Notes: generated from the sequence alone by a model not told the origin. A stretch of 64,000 nt of DNA from Corallium rubrum (GCA_964035015.1 OZ036005.1:12698468-12762467), one strand, 5' to 3'. Counted from the first letter of the stretch, positions 52,800-62,814 are shown. Numbers and translations are program-made.

Positions 52800-54890
52800 T
52801 TCCTATTTCTCTTTCCTTTTATCTTCCTCTTATCTTCCTCGTATCTTCTTCTTGTCTTCTTCTTATCTTCCTTATCTTCCACTTATCTTCCTTTTATCTT
52901 CCTTATCTTCTTCTTATCTTCCCTTTATCTTCCCCTTATCTTCCTCTTATCTTCCTCTTATCTTCCTCTTATCTTCCTCTTATCTTCATCTTATCTTCCT
53001 CTTATCTTCCTCTTATCTTCCACTTATCTTCCTCTTATATTCCTTATCTTCCCTTTATCTTCCCCATATCTTCCTTATCTTCCTCTTATCTTCCACTTAT
53101 CTTCCTCTTATCTTCCTTATCTTCCTCTTATCTTCCTCTTATCTTCCCTTTATCTTCCTTATCTTCCTCTTATCTTCCTCTTATCGTCCTTATCTTCTTC
53201 TTATCTTCCCTTTATCTTCCCCTTATCTTCCTTATCTTTCTTATCTTCCTTATCTTCCTCTTATCTTCCTCTTCTCTTCCTCTTATCTTCCTCTTATCTT
53301 CCCTTTATCTTCCTTATCTTCCACTTATCTTCCTCTTATCTTCCTCTTATCTTCCATTTATCTTCCTCTTATCTTCCTTATTTTCCTCTGATCTTCCTTA
53401 TCTTCCCTTTATCTTCCCCTTATCTTCCTCTTATCTTCCTCTTATCTTCCTCTTATCTTCCTCTTATCTTCCTCTTATCTTCCTCTTATCTTCCTCTTAT
53501 CTTCCACTTATCTTCCTCTTATATTCCTTATCTTCCCTTTATCTTCCCCATATCTTCCTTATCTTCCTCTTATCTTCCTCTTATCTTCCTCTTATCTTCC
53601 ACTTATCTTCCTCTTATCTTCCTTATCTTCCTCTTATCTTCCTCTTATCTTCCCTTTATCTTCCTTATCTTCCTCTTATCTTCCTCTTATCGTCCTTATC
53701 TTCTTCTTATCTTCCCTTTATCTTCCCCTTATCTTCCTTATCTTTCTTATCTTCCTTATCTTCCTCTTATCTTCCTCTTCTCTTCCTCTTATCTTCCTCT
53801 TATCTTCCCTTTATCTTCCTTATCTTCCACTTATCTTCCTCTTATCTTCCTCTTATCTTCCATTTATCTTCCTCTTATCTTCCTTATCTTCCTCTTATCT
53901 TCCTCTTATCTTCCCTTTATCTTCCTTATCTTCCTCTTATCTTCCTCTTATCGTCCTTATCTTCTTCTTATCTTCCCTTTATCTTCCCCTTATCTTCCTT
54001 ATCTTTCTTATCTTCCTTATCTTCCTCTTATCTCCCTCTTCTCTTCCTCTTATCTTCCTCTTATCTTCCCTTTATCTTCCTTATCTTCCACTTATCTTCC
54101 TCTTATCTTCCTCTTATCTTCCATTTATCTTCCTCTTATCTTCCTTATTTTCCTCTGATCTTCCTTATCTTCCCTTTATCTTCCCCTTATCTTCCTCTTA
54201 TCTTCCTCTTATCTTCCTCTTATCTTCCTCTTATCTTCCTCTTATCTTCCTCTTATCTTCCTCTTATCTTCCACTTATCTTCCTCTTATATTCCTTATCT
54301 TCCCTTTATCTTCCCCATATCTTCCTTATCTTCCTCTTATCTTCCTCTTATCTTCCTCTTATCTTCCACTTATCTTCCTCTTATCTTCCTTATCTTCCTC
54401 TTATCTTCCTCTTATCTTCCCTTTATCTTCCTTATCTTCCTCTTATCTTCCTCTTATCGTCCTTATCTTCTTCTTATCTTCCCTTTATCTTCCCCTTATC
54501 TTCCTTATCTTTCTTATCTTCCTTATCTTCCTCTTATCTTCCTCTTCTCTTCCTCTTATCTTCCTCTTATCTTCCCTTTATCTTCCTTATCTTCCACTTA
54601 TCTTCCTCTTATCTTCCTCTTATCTTCCATTTATCTTCCTCTTATCTTCCTTATTTTCCTCTGATCTTCCTTATCTTCCCTTTATCTTCCCTTTATCTTC
54701 CCTTCATCTTCCTCTTATCTTCCTCTTATCTTCCTCTTATCTTCCTCTTATCTTCCCTTTATCTTCCTTTTCTTCCCCTTATCTTCCTCTTATCTTCCTC
54801 TCATCTTCCCTTTATCTTTCTTATCTTCCCCTTATCTTCCTCTTATCTTCCTCTTATCTTCCCTTTATCTTCCTTATCTTCCTCTTATCG
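52800..54890. repeat. 2.1-kb minisatellite, unit TCTTATCTTCC, with higher-order repeats
   Basis: An 11-base unit (CTCTTATCTTC) with 8-base variants (CTTATCTTC). Larger blocks recur: CTTATCGTCCTTATCTTC at about 53178, 53687, 53946 and 54450 (spacing near 505 and 259). ATTTTCCTCTGATCTTCC at about 53380, 54147 and 54653. Long plus-strand frames (209 and 472 codons of Leu/Ser/Ile/Tyr) are artefacts. It lies in the divergent gap between the ATPase (-) and the pX-like gene (+). Confidence 0.95.
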
Positions 54891-55006
54891 GTCTTATTTC
54901 CCCAATTTTCAGTTCCAGACCCCTCAAGGATATCTGTCACAAATTCAAAATATATAGGCATGCTCTGACGGAATTCAATCATTTGCAACCTTACTTTCAT
55001 TGAGTG

Positions 55007-55398
55007 ATGTTTAACAACGAACAGAGAGCACTTCTTCAGTTTTTGTCTCTTTCAAAACCCGTACAACAGCGAGCTGTTTTGGAGTCTGCGAGCCCTGAGC
55101 AGGTTCGATGTATATGCAAGTGGGCGCACACAATAATTTACGGCAAATGCACTACCAACTACCTCGTCAGGTGATTGAAACACTTAGCCCTTACCAGGAC
55201 GATCTACACATTTTGGTTGATCCCCGACGAAGTTTTAGACGAAAAAAGAAAACACTGGTTCAAAACGGTGAACGATTTCTAAGCCTGTTGCTTGGTCCTT
55301 TAAAAGTTTCTACGATAGTCAGTTTAAGGGTGAACATCATGGAAGAAACAACTCTCGCTAATTATCGCGTCCAACAAATAATATCACATTTACACTAG
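55007..55398 (+). pseudogene. Polinton pX-like small basic protein (frameshifted)
   Basis: Frame 55007-55174: MFNNEQRALLQFLSLSKPVQ, RAVLESASPEQVRCICKWAH, ending at TGA. The protein continues in another frame from about 55165: SPYQDDLHILVDPRRSFRR, KKKTLVQNGERFLSLLLGPL. The order of a short helix, then K/R-rich KKKTLVQNGG-like segment and a hydrophobic LLxPL end is a hallmark small ORF of Polintons/adintoviruses, compared to adenovirus core/cement proteins. One frameshift kills it. Confidence 0.65.
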
Positions 55399-55545
55399 GA
55401 AATCGATGAAGAGAAAGTGTTTTCTCTGCTAAACAGTTTGCTGATATCCCATAGTCTTCTCACGTGGAATTCAAGAGGGGAAATAGTATATAACGGAAAA
55501 ATTATATCAAGAACAAATATCACTGCTTTAATAGAATATTAATTC
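55339..55545 (+). pseudogene. small Polinton-associated ORF with in-frame stop
   Basis: Starts MEETTLANYRVQQIISHLH, TAG at 55396-55398, then in the same frame EIDEEKVFSLLNSLLISHSL, LTWNSRGEIVYNGKIISRTN and ITALIEY, stop at ~55543. Compositional continuity across the TAG suggests a single 68-codon gene that has acquired a stop. Function unknown. Confidence 0.45.
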
Positions 55546-55613
55546 TTTGAACGTTTTCATGGCGATAAAGTAGTATAAATAAGTTTTGTGGAAACACCAC
55601 GTAAAATATTTCT

Positions 55614-56108
55614 TTGCTTAAGCAAAGAAATAATAGAATATTGTCTAACAGAATACGATGCAAGATTCCCGAGCCCCTTGGTTTAGATATTTTTGTTAAA
55701 GGACTAGCAAATTTGAAAATTGATAAAAGTCTCATTGAAAATGTTCAAGTTTTGACCATGCTGGCACGTCACGAACATCAAGAGCCGGAATCCGAAAGCG
55801 AAGACGAAGAAACTGTCTCCGAAACTGAACAAGAAGCGTCGGACGCTGAGCAATGGAGTGGAGAGGACTCGGAGAGAAATGAAGAACTTACTGGAGAATG
55901 TGAACACTGTCAAAGTATTGCACGTGTTGTATATTTACTTCAGTGTCCTAAATGTTCATGGAAAGAATTCTATCAGGATAAGAATCATTGTAAATTATGT
56001 AACTTAGGATCTCCCTTATCTTTTTTGCATTCAATTGGTTTCTGTACTGCGTGTCCCAAGGCCTATATTACCAATGGAGTTAATGACAATAATTTTGAAC
56101 CGAAATGA
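55614..56108 (+). CDS. acidic protein with C-terminal zinc-ribbon-like region, Polinton-associated
   Basis: 164 aa, open. N-terminal basic/helical part (PEPLGLDIFVKGLANLKIDK) similar to tail-fibre-like starts but not recognised; a long acidic stretch (residues ~60-95, EPESESEDEETVSETEQEAS); then paired cysteines CEHC, CPKC, CKLC, C-x2-C (res. ~98-150; CEHCQSIARVVYLLQCPKC, CKLCNLGSPLSFLHSIGFCT, ACPK), suggesting two zinc sites. The actual start may be upstream or at an internal Met. It ends 5 bases before the next gene's TIR-borne frame. No family recognised. It is the only open non-repeat ORF of length in this element. Confidence 0.45.
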   Translation: MLKQRNNRILSNRIRCKIPEPLGLDIFVKGLANLKIDKSLIENVQVLTMLARHEHQEPESESEDEETVSETEQEASDAEQWSGEDSERNEELTGECEHCQSIARVVYLLQCPKCSWKEFYQDKNHCKLCNLGSPLSFLHSIGFCTACPKAYITNGVNDNNFEPK

Positions 56109-56112
56109 AAAT

Positions 56113-56483
56113 AGATAATCCTCAGCCTCGGGAAAATACACCAAATTTGACACCGGAGATAAAGCAAGAAACTGACGATCTTCCGTGGGGTTTCCCTGCT
56201 ACACCTAAAACCTATTTTGTAACACCGCCTCCTACCGACGCTTAAACATAATTTCTTTCATAACTGGGAAAGTTAGGGCGACCCGACAGAGAAAGACTTG
56301 GCAAAGATGACTCCGGATGAAAGAGAAGAGTATGAACACCACCTAATGATGACTAGATCAAAATATTTACCCATGACAAAAGAAGATGTGTCCCAATTAT
56401 CATCAGAGGACAAGAAAGATTATCATGCTACTACTTTTGAAATAAAAACACCTAAATATAATCTAAGAAGCCGACCTTACTAA
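56113..56483 (+). pseudogene. TIR copy of the virion-type gene C-terminus
   Basis: Near-identical to the minus-strand gene end at 46927-47290. Frame: NTPNLTPEIKQETDDLP, PATPKTYFVTPPPT, then a 10-base deletion and a TAG near 56271-56275 relative to the left arm. The open remainder (56298-56483) reads MTPDEREEYEHHLMMTRSKY ... YNLRSRPY. Being in both TIRs, the gene end was duplicated with the arm. Confidence 0.75.
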
Positions 56484-56760
56484 AACGTTTTATATGTAAC
56501 CGTAATTTGTTTTGATATGTGTAAGTTTAAACCAAAGCCTAAATAAATATTTTAAACTGATTGTTGTGAATTCTGTCTTATGGAAAATACACGCTAATGA
56601 CTTTCTCGCCTAGGCTTGCCTAATCCCCTTAATGACCCCTAATGAGTTTCTCTTTTGTCTCCTGCACGTGCACTGAGGATAAATATGCAAATATCACACT
56701 TAGTAACAGAAAGCGTACTGTAGCAACGCTTTCAAAGTAATAAATCGCTTTGCCTTTGGT

Positions 56761-57045
56761 TTATATTTCGACACTTAAAATCGTTCTTTTCACGACTTCT
56801 CGAATTGATTCTTCATTCAAGGATTCGTTTATTCTATATACTAGGGTTAGATAAGCGATAATTCGTCAAAAATTGTTAACATTCATCTCTTCATAAAAGT
56901 GTTGAAGACATATTCTGGGTATTTGTTCATTGATGTTGTCGAACAGTCCTCGATGTTCTTCTAGACAATGTTTAAGGTAATACGACAGAGTGTCTTTATC
57001 GATGTCAACGTTATTTTTCTTTAATTCGTCGTAAATAATATCCAT
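56761..57045 (-). pseudogene. Bcl-2-like (BH1-containing) gene in Polinton TIR, one internal stop
   Basis: Minus strand from ATG 57045: MDIIYDELKKNNVDIDKDTL, helices with YYLKHCLEEHRGLFDNINEQ and ICLQHFYEEMNVNNF, then TGA at 56866-56868, then in frame RIIAYLTLVYR and a last helix (NEESIREVVKRTILSVEI) to TAA 56761-56763. In Polinton copy 2 the same place reads FGRIIAYLTLVY, which resembles the BH1 core (NWGR-I-x-A-x-x-x-x) of Bcl-2 proteins, preceded by an F-x-x-x-x-x-E-(L/M)-like helix as in that fold. Bcl-2 homologues block apoptosis at mitochondria. No BH2 or membrane anchor is visible. 94 codons is short for the family (150-200). Confidence 0.5.
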
Positions 57046-57164
57046 CTTGTCAAACGTTTATCGTACACACTGTTGGGGTAAAGTGTATATACACAACACC
57101 GTACTTTAGTACTTATAAGAAACAACTCGACGGTATTTTACCTACGGAAATCAGTCGGAGACCA

Positions 57165-57362
57165 ATCGGGAATGACGTAGTGAATACCATGGGGGTTGAG
57201 TAACAGCTGGGTTTAGGGGGAAAGTTAGGCTTAAGGGAGTCCGAAAGGAGCCTGAGAAATAATGACGTATGCATAATGTGGTTAGGGTTAGAGTGTCCCA
57301 AAGGAGCCTGAGACATTATGACGTCAGCACAATAAGGTTAGGGTTAGGAGGTCCCAAAGGAG
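57165..57362. promoter_or_regulatory. tandem repeats with TGACGT (CRE/ATF-like) sites in Polinton TIR
   Basis: TGACGTAG (57173), TGACGTAT (57263), TGACGTCA (57319) within a ~65-base unit that also has AAAGGAGCCTGAGA and GGTTAGGGTTAG. The BH1-gene ATG is at 57045, so these lie upstream. Polinton copy 2 has the same TACGTCAT words at 60958 and 61047. Confidence 0.45.
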
Positions 57363-57442
57363 CCTGAGAATGAATAAATAATAAGTTGAATATTTAATGA
57401 GGCGGCATCCCTTTGGTCCCTGGAGTGGGGGGTATCACTACT

Positions 57443-58446
57443 TATTTATTTATTTACTTATTTAACACAGACTATATCTAACCATCCTAACTATTTATAT
57501 AAATTTGTACACAATTATTATTTGAATTTTAACCTAACTAAATCTTGCTAAAAGTTTAACTGAATTATTAAAAATTCTATAATACAAATTTAATTAATTA
57601 TCTTTTTATCAAATTTATAAAAAAGCCTTTATAAACAATTGTCAAACAACAATAATAATTTAAAATTGTGCCAACTGCCTTGTCAGCTTGGAAAATTAAC
57701 TTTTTAGCTAAATGCTTATATTAAAAAAACAACAACTAATGTATATTTAAAACCTACAGCAATTAATGGTTTCAAGAAGCTTCTTCCACGGTTACAAAGA
57801 AATTCAGAAACAAAATACAGCAAGAATACCAAATTACAGTTTCTGTTCAAGTTATAACGGTTTGCAAAAGATCTGAGCTTTGCCGTTGACAAGGAAACCG
57901 GGTTTACTGGCGCCAAAACAAATTTAAAGGTCTTTCTCTTAGCTAGATAAATGTTTATTTAAGGACAAACTTGCTCGAGATCGGCAGAGACGAAAAGTCC
58001 TCAACGTGCATTCCGATGCACAAAATATTTGCGATCTAAGTAAACTAGGCGTCGCTGCTTAGTCCTATAACAAAAGATTCTTATGACATTAAACAGCCAA
58101 GTCTACTCACCTACAATTGTACATTGAATTTGTTGTACAATTGAAATTCTTCTAGAATTAATGTTTATCTTCGAACTGCCATTGTTTGTCCAGTCAACCC
58201 GAGACAATATTTCCAACAGAAACCGCCGCGATTGCCTTAAATCTAGTTTAGAGACCAAGTGAAAGCCTTACCGCAAAGATAAGTTTTTTTGCAATTTCAA
58301 GTGATGACATTCGTATAAAAAGCAAACGTCCTATGCCACACAAAGCGCCATTTTGCTTGGCAGATGAGCGTTACCACTCTACCATGATGCATTGCGGTTT
58401 TTGCTAAAAGGGGAAAGGTCCATTTCCCGAATTCATTCGGTCCTTT
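57443..58446. other. host flank right of Polinton copy 1, no gene recognised
   Basis: Starts with the TSD TATTTA within TTATTTATTTATTTACTTAT. AT-rich, no coding frame supported. Confidence 0.45.
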
Positions 58447-58804
58447 AGCAAGCACGTAGCCAGGATTTTGAAATGGGAGAGCCGAAATCAAACTAAATTT
58501 TCAGGAGGGTCCGGGGACATGCGCATGCTCCCCCGGGAAATTTTGAAATCGAGAGTCGCTGAAATGCCATTTCCTGGATTTTGGAGGAAGATTTTACAGA
58601 CTCTAAAGGTTAAAAAACGTCATATAAAATATCAAAACGTCACATAGATACTCGAAATGTATACACTCAATAGATTGAATACATTGTTTACAGTTTATTT
58701 CCTGACACAATTCACATTGCATCAGTTTTGTAGTTACATGTCTGTTGTTTTATATCAAAAGGGGGGGAGCCGCGGCTCCCCCGGCTCCCCCCTGGCTAGT
58801 TCGC
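58447..58804. mobile_element. hAT-like MITE, CAGGGACGTAGCCAGG family (copy 2, inverted)
   Basis: CACGTAGCCAGGATTTTG at the left and GGCTCCCCCCTGGCTAG at the right; interior matches 32657-33031 in reverse (CATGTCTGTTGTTTTATATC, AAATGCCATTTCCTGG). The left terminus is mutated (AAGCACGTAGCC). Confidence 0.7.
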
Positions 58805-59034
58805 TCCATCGAACTCGCAAATTCCGTTTCCCCCCACATTTTGGGGCTGAACAACTACAATTTTTCTTGATAAAAAAGTTTGTCCTAACCCGAAGGAGAA
58901 AACTATAACTGTGCAACAGTAAAATGTAGCGAAAGTGGGGCCATCCAACATGGCGGCTGTTGCCGACTTCTCTCCCGCGTGCCGTACCGCGTCTTCAGGA
59001 GGGACTGGGTTCAGTCTACTGGAATCGCGGGCCT
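58805..59034. other. no gene recognised
   Basis: Short spacer including CCATCCAACATGGCGGCTGT. No coding frame supported. Confidence 0.3.
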
Positions 59035-60227
59035 AATCTCGTACCCAGAGCCTGCGATCCTTTTGGTCAGTACCAAGGAAAGGAGACTCTGGGAAACTCC
59101 GATGAAAAAGTCCCCAAATCGGGGTCTTTGGTCCCAGTCCTCTGGTTCTCAGTTCCTCATATAAATTTGTGACTGTCATGTTGATGTCGTTCGCTAGTCC
59201 GAAGACCAGGGAAATATTGTTTACCGATGAATAAAATCAACATGTTTTACAAGGCTCTCGACAAAGCATTTCGTGTAAGAATGGCCATTCTTTGCTTTTC
59301 TGCTAATCGTTGACCGGACGATTTGAGCCGTAGGTTTTATTTGTCCGCGTCGGCCGTGATCGGCTCGGTTCAGCTGCTCAGGTAAGGAATTGTACTTTCT
59401 GTTAGGAATTTTGGCTAAATTATATCGACCTTAGCTTGCATTCTCTAATGTTATTTCTAAAGTTCTGAGACGAAACTGCGAATAAATACGAGACGAATCA
59501 GACGACAGATAGTAGTAGTAGTAGTAGCGACAATAATAATAGTTTTAACTTGTAAATTATCGGGATTTTCACTGTTTTGAACTATTTCATGTGTTCAATT
59601 GTTTATTGGGTTTGTCGTTTATAATTATGTGTTACAGAACGTTGATAAATCAATTAAACAGGTTAGCAACGTGCACAGAATTTTAATTTTCACTGTTATT
59701 TATTGCTGGGTCGAGATTGATTGAACTAACCAATCAGGTGCCGAGTTTCATCGGAGTTTCCCAGCACCCGTTGCTCACGTTGTAACCAATAAACTACTGC
59801 AATTGTAAAGCATTGTATGCAGTAAGTTACTGGAAATTGTTTAATTGTAAGATGCGCGAATTAACGGATTAAAACTCACTGCGCATCCCACAATCTTTGT
59901 CAAGAACTGTTGACCATAAATTAAAAACACTATTAGGGGGGTTGGACGGGGAAGAGGCGGCTTAAAAAAAACCCCGACACTTTTCAAGTTAGGGTTAGGG
60001 TTACCCCCGGGAAATTCACATTTTTGAGATTAGGGTTAGGGGTTCGGGGGGGGGGGGGGGGAAGGGTTTCATTAAAAACCTCTTTATTAAACAATTTCCA
60101 GTAACTTACTGGATACAATGCCTTTACAATTGCAGTAGTTTATTGGTTACAACGTGCGGATCGGCTGTTCCCAGAGCCTCCGTTCCTTGGTACTGACCAT
60201 AAGGATCGCAGGCTCTGGGTACGAGAT
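59035..60227. mobile_element. foldback-type element with long interrupted inverted arms
   Basis: Outer arms ATCTCGTACCCAGAGCCTGC + GATCCTTTTGGTCAGTACCA face TGGTACTGACCATAAGGATC + GCAGGCTCTGGGTACGAGAT. Inner left arm (59778-59845, ACGTTGTAACCAATAAACTA, CTGCAATTGTAAAG, CAGTAAGTTACTGGAAATTG) is displaced from the outer arm by ~690 bases, while the right arm is continuous (60091-60227). The left arm therefore took an insertion. TTAGGG words near 59990-60040 and a C/G-run. Confidence 0.6.
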
Positions 60228-60250
60228 TGATGCTCTATTAAGGCTGATTT

Positions 60251-60379
60251 CCAGTCAGTGGAATATTGCGAGCGGTCGGAATTTTTCTTTGTCTTGTGAG
60301 CACTCAAGCAGAACTAATCTAATTCAGAGCACAAAAGACAAAGAAAAATTCCGCCTGCTCGCAAAATTCCACTGACTGG
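60251..60379. mobile_element. MITE with CCAGTCAGTGGAATATTGCG ends
   Basis: CCAGTCAGTGGAATATTGCG + AGCGGTCGGAATTTTTCTTT + GTCTT face AAAGACAAAGAAAAATTCCG + CCTGCTCGCAAAATTCCACT + GACTGG. 129 bases. Confidence 0.75.
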
Positions 60380-60848
60380 ACTTTAATTCCCTACGGTAGG
60401 GGAATTCGGCTAATTGTAGGCTGTAGGGGAAACCTACGGGGAAAACAGCCTATATGTAGGGGAATGTAGGTGAATTGACGATAGTAAAGTTTAGAAAAAA
60501 GCCCAAGAAAAACACGAATAAATAAAGGGGTCGCTGGCAGAGCTGTAATGGTGGCCCTCTTGTAGCCCCTCCCCTCCCCCCTCCCCCCCCCCCCCAAGTT
60601 GCGAAATGCGCTGGGTGTGCGCTAGTCTCCTTCGCAGACCTTCTTAGGTGTGCGCACGGTCGAAGCCATTGTTAAAGTAAGCGAGATTTGATGTCGACAG
60701 GCGACTCATCCATCTTCATTCCAAGGCAAGAGGAAGTTATATGCAAAAGTATATCGAGAAAGAACACAAAACCGTTGAAGGCACTTTATAAAACAATTCT
60801 ACATTGCTAAAATTTAAAAACAATTTAGAACTTTTTACCGTGGATGTA
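60380..60848. other. no gene recognised
   Basis: Contains a short GGGGAA(T/A)..TAGG repeat (60395-60475) and a C-run (60569-60596). Ends with GATGTA, the hexamer left of Polinton copy 2. Confidence 0.4.
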
Positions 60849-61322
60849 AGTAGTAATACCCCCCATCGAGACTACAAAGGGATGCCGCCTCATTAAATAT
60901 TCAATTTTTAATTATTCATTCTCATGCTCCTTTGCGACCCTCTAACCCTAATCTCATTACGTCATTATTTCTCATGCTCCTTTGGGACCTCCTAACCCTA
61001 ACTTTCCCCCCTAACCCTAGCTGTCACTCAACCCCCCGGTTTTCACTACGTCATACCGACTTATTATTTATTCATTCTCAGACTCCTTTGGGACGTAGTA
61101 ACCCTAACTTCCCCCCTAACCTTAGATGTTACTTGACCCCCCCGTCGTAACCGATTGGTCTCCGACTGATTTCCGAAGTTACGTGAAAGGCACGGAACTT
61201 ATCTCTTTATAACTAATAGAAACCAACTTTCATTTAAACCCATAACCCTACTTATAGCCAACACTTGTGGGACACGTAAACGCATGGAGCATGCGTACAG
61301 TAAACTTTAACAAAATAGACGT

Positions 61323-61978
61323 TCTTCACAAGGAACTAAAGAGAAATTGATAGAGGCACTTTATATTTTTTATCTGAAACCTTGTCTGGAGGATTATAGA
61401 GAGTTCTGAACAGCGTAAGTGTCTGAATTGGCAGAGATAACTGCTCTGGTCAAACCTGAATATTATTTGAATAATATGGAGACTTTGAATATTATATTAG
61501 TCAGAACCTAAATGACCAAACAGTCTTATACACGTTTGGTGGCAATAAGTGTTAACAATTTTAGAGAGTTATCGTTTACTTTGGCCTAGTTTGTAGAGGA
61601 ACGAAACAGAAATGGATAGAGGCGCTTTATATTTTTTTATCTTAAACTTGGTTTGGAGGAATATAGCGGGTTTTTTGTTAAGTAATCCGAGTGTTATTTT
61701 CGAAGAGATGAATGTTGACAGTTTTGGTCGAATTATTGCCTATCTAACCTTAGTCTATAACCTACTAGTGATTCCTTGGATGAAGAAACAGTTCGAGAAG
61801 TCGTAAGAAGACACAAATCAATTCGAAAAGCGAAGAGCAAAGACTTGTCCATATATAACTGAGATACATCATGGTTACTAGGCTTTCTCTTTATAAGTGA
61901 GGAAATTGTAGGAAGATAGAATGAAGAATCACTTCGAGAAATCGTGAAAAGAACGATTTTAAGTGTCGATATATAAAG
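61323..61978 (+). pseudogene. tandem relics of the BH1 (Bcl-2-like) gene in Polinton copy 2 TIR
   Basis: Three partial units on the plus strand. Unit 1 (61323-61600): LIEALYIFYLKPCLEDYREF, then SVNNFRELSFTLA. Unit 2 (61612-61880): a start MDRGALYFFILNLVWRNIAG, then VIFEEMNVDSFGRIIAYLTL + VY, then in another frame DSLDEETVREVVRRHKSI. Unit 3 (61918-61978): NEESLREIVKRTILSVDI, the C-terminal helix. Opposite orientation to copy 1's right arm because this is the left arm. All units are broken by frameshifts; unit 2 keeps the glycine that copy 1 lost to a stop. Confidence 0.5.
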
Positions 61979-62130
61979 GCAAAGCAGTTTATTACTTTGA
62001 AAGCGTTGCTACGCTTTCTGTTACTAAGTGTGATATTTGCATATTTATCCTCAGTGCACGTGCAGGAGACAAAAGAAAAAACTCATTAGGGGTCATTAAG
62101 AGGATTAAGCGCTTAGGCAAGTCTAGGCGA

Positions 62131-62590
62131 TGTCATTAGCAGTGTTACCATAGCGTCCTTCATTCGTCTCAGGCTCCTTTGGGACCCTCTACTATTACTC
62201 AGACCCCCGTGTAATACGTCATAACCGATAGCTCTCCGATTAATTCACCTCCTATTTTAAGTCTTTAGGCATTATGAGAATATTTCGTTTGTATTCTTTC
62301 AATGACTTGGTGGCTCTTAAAAGCTTGTAATTTTTAAAATGTGATTTGTTTAAAGAAACATGTTTTTATAATAAGACTAAATAACGAAATAAAGTTTCAA
62401 AAATATATAATTTCATATTTACCATCACACAAAGCTCCTAATATTTACAAACAACGCAAAAGTTAAAATCCATAAGTATCGGAATTATTTACAATCACTC
62501 GCTATCTATTACGGTTGTATATCCAATATATGTTAAATATCTCACAGTGTACATAAAAATCCATTACCTGTCAGTAGGACAAAGTGAATA
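62131..62590. other. Polinton copy 2 interior, no gene recognised
   Basis: CTCAGGCTCCTTTGGGACCC at 62178 is the complement of the TIR repeat word seen in copy 1 (GGTCCCAAAGGAGCCTGAG). The rest is AT-rich without a supported frame. Confidence 0.45.
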
Positions 62591-62592
62591 AA

Positions 62593-62814
62593 TCAAAATT
62601 GAATACTAATACTTAGATTGAGGAGATGTCTTTGGGAGTCCAAAACCGTTGTGTGAACACGGAACGGTTTGCCGTACTCGTAAGACAAACGAGAAGTCGC
62701 GCGAGTATGAGGAATCGAATCGAGAAACTGTAAGAACGTAAGATACAGACGAAATATTATTTGTCTATGGAATGGTTGAGTGCAATGTTGCCAATATTTG
62801 TCTAAGTTGCTCAT
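62593..62814 (-). other. short ORF directly after the ATPase piece in Polinton copy 2
   Basis: 73 codons, minus strand: MSNLDKYWQHCTQPFHRQII, FRLYLTFLQFLDSIPHTRAT, SRLSYEYGKPFRVHTTVLDS. It starts where the ATPase similarity ends (62828), so it may be the end of another Polinton gene joined by deletion. No family recognised. Confidence 0.3.

Larger units (their letters stand above)
46495..57442. mobile_element. Polinton/Maverick-type element (non-autonomous, heavily rearranged)
   Basis: Begins AGTAGTGATACCCCCCACTC and ends GAGTGGGGGGTATCACTACT; the flanking hexamers are both TATTTA (46489-46494 and 57443-57448). AGT..ACT ends with a 6-bp TSD are the Polinton signature. Long TIRs, a zinc-finger/packaging-ATPase remnant, a pX-like gene and small virion-type genes support this. 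Polintons are virus-like 15-20-kb elements related to adintoviruses. PolB, retroviral-type integrase, protease and both capsid genes are not visible. About 6.5 kb of the 10.9 kb is later material (nested transposon, hAT-like MITE, minisatellite). Not mobile on its own. Confidence 0.85.
56121..57442. repeat. right TIR of Polinton copy 1
   Basis: About 1.32 kb; complement of the left TIR plus a 512-base block that the left TIR lost. It contains the BH1-type gene and three TGACGT words in a tandem repeat. Confidence 0.85.

Noticed and set aside
52740..54158. 472-codon plus-strand frame of Leu/Ser/Ile/Tyr resembling a many-pass membrane protein
   Set aside because: It is a translation of the TCTTATCTTCC minisatellite; a second frame over the same bases is equally open.
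59975..60035. TTAGGG repeats suggesting an interstitial telomere
   Set aside because: Only two to three units in scattered places, also within Polinton TIR repeats; not a telomere array.
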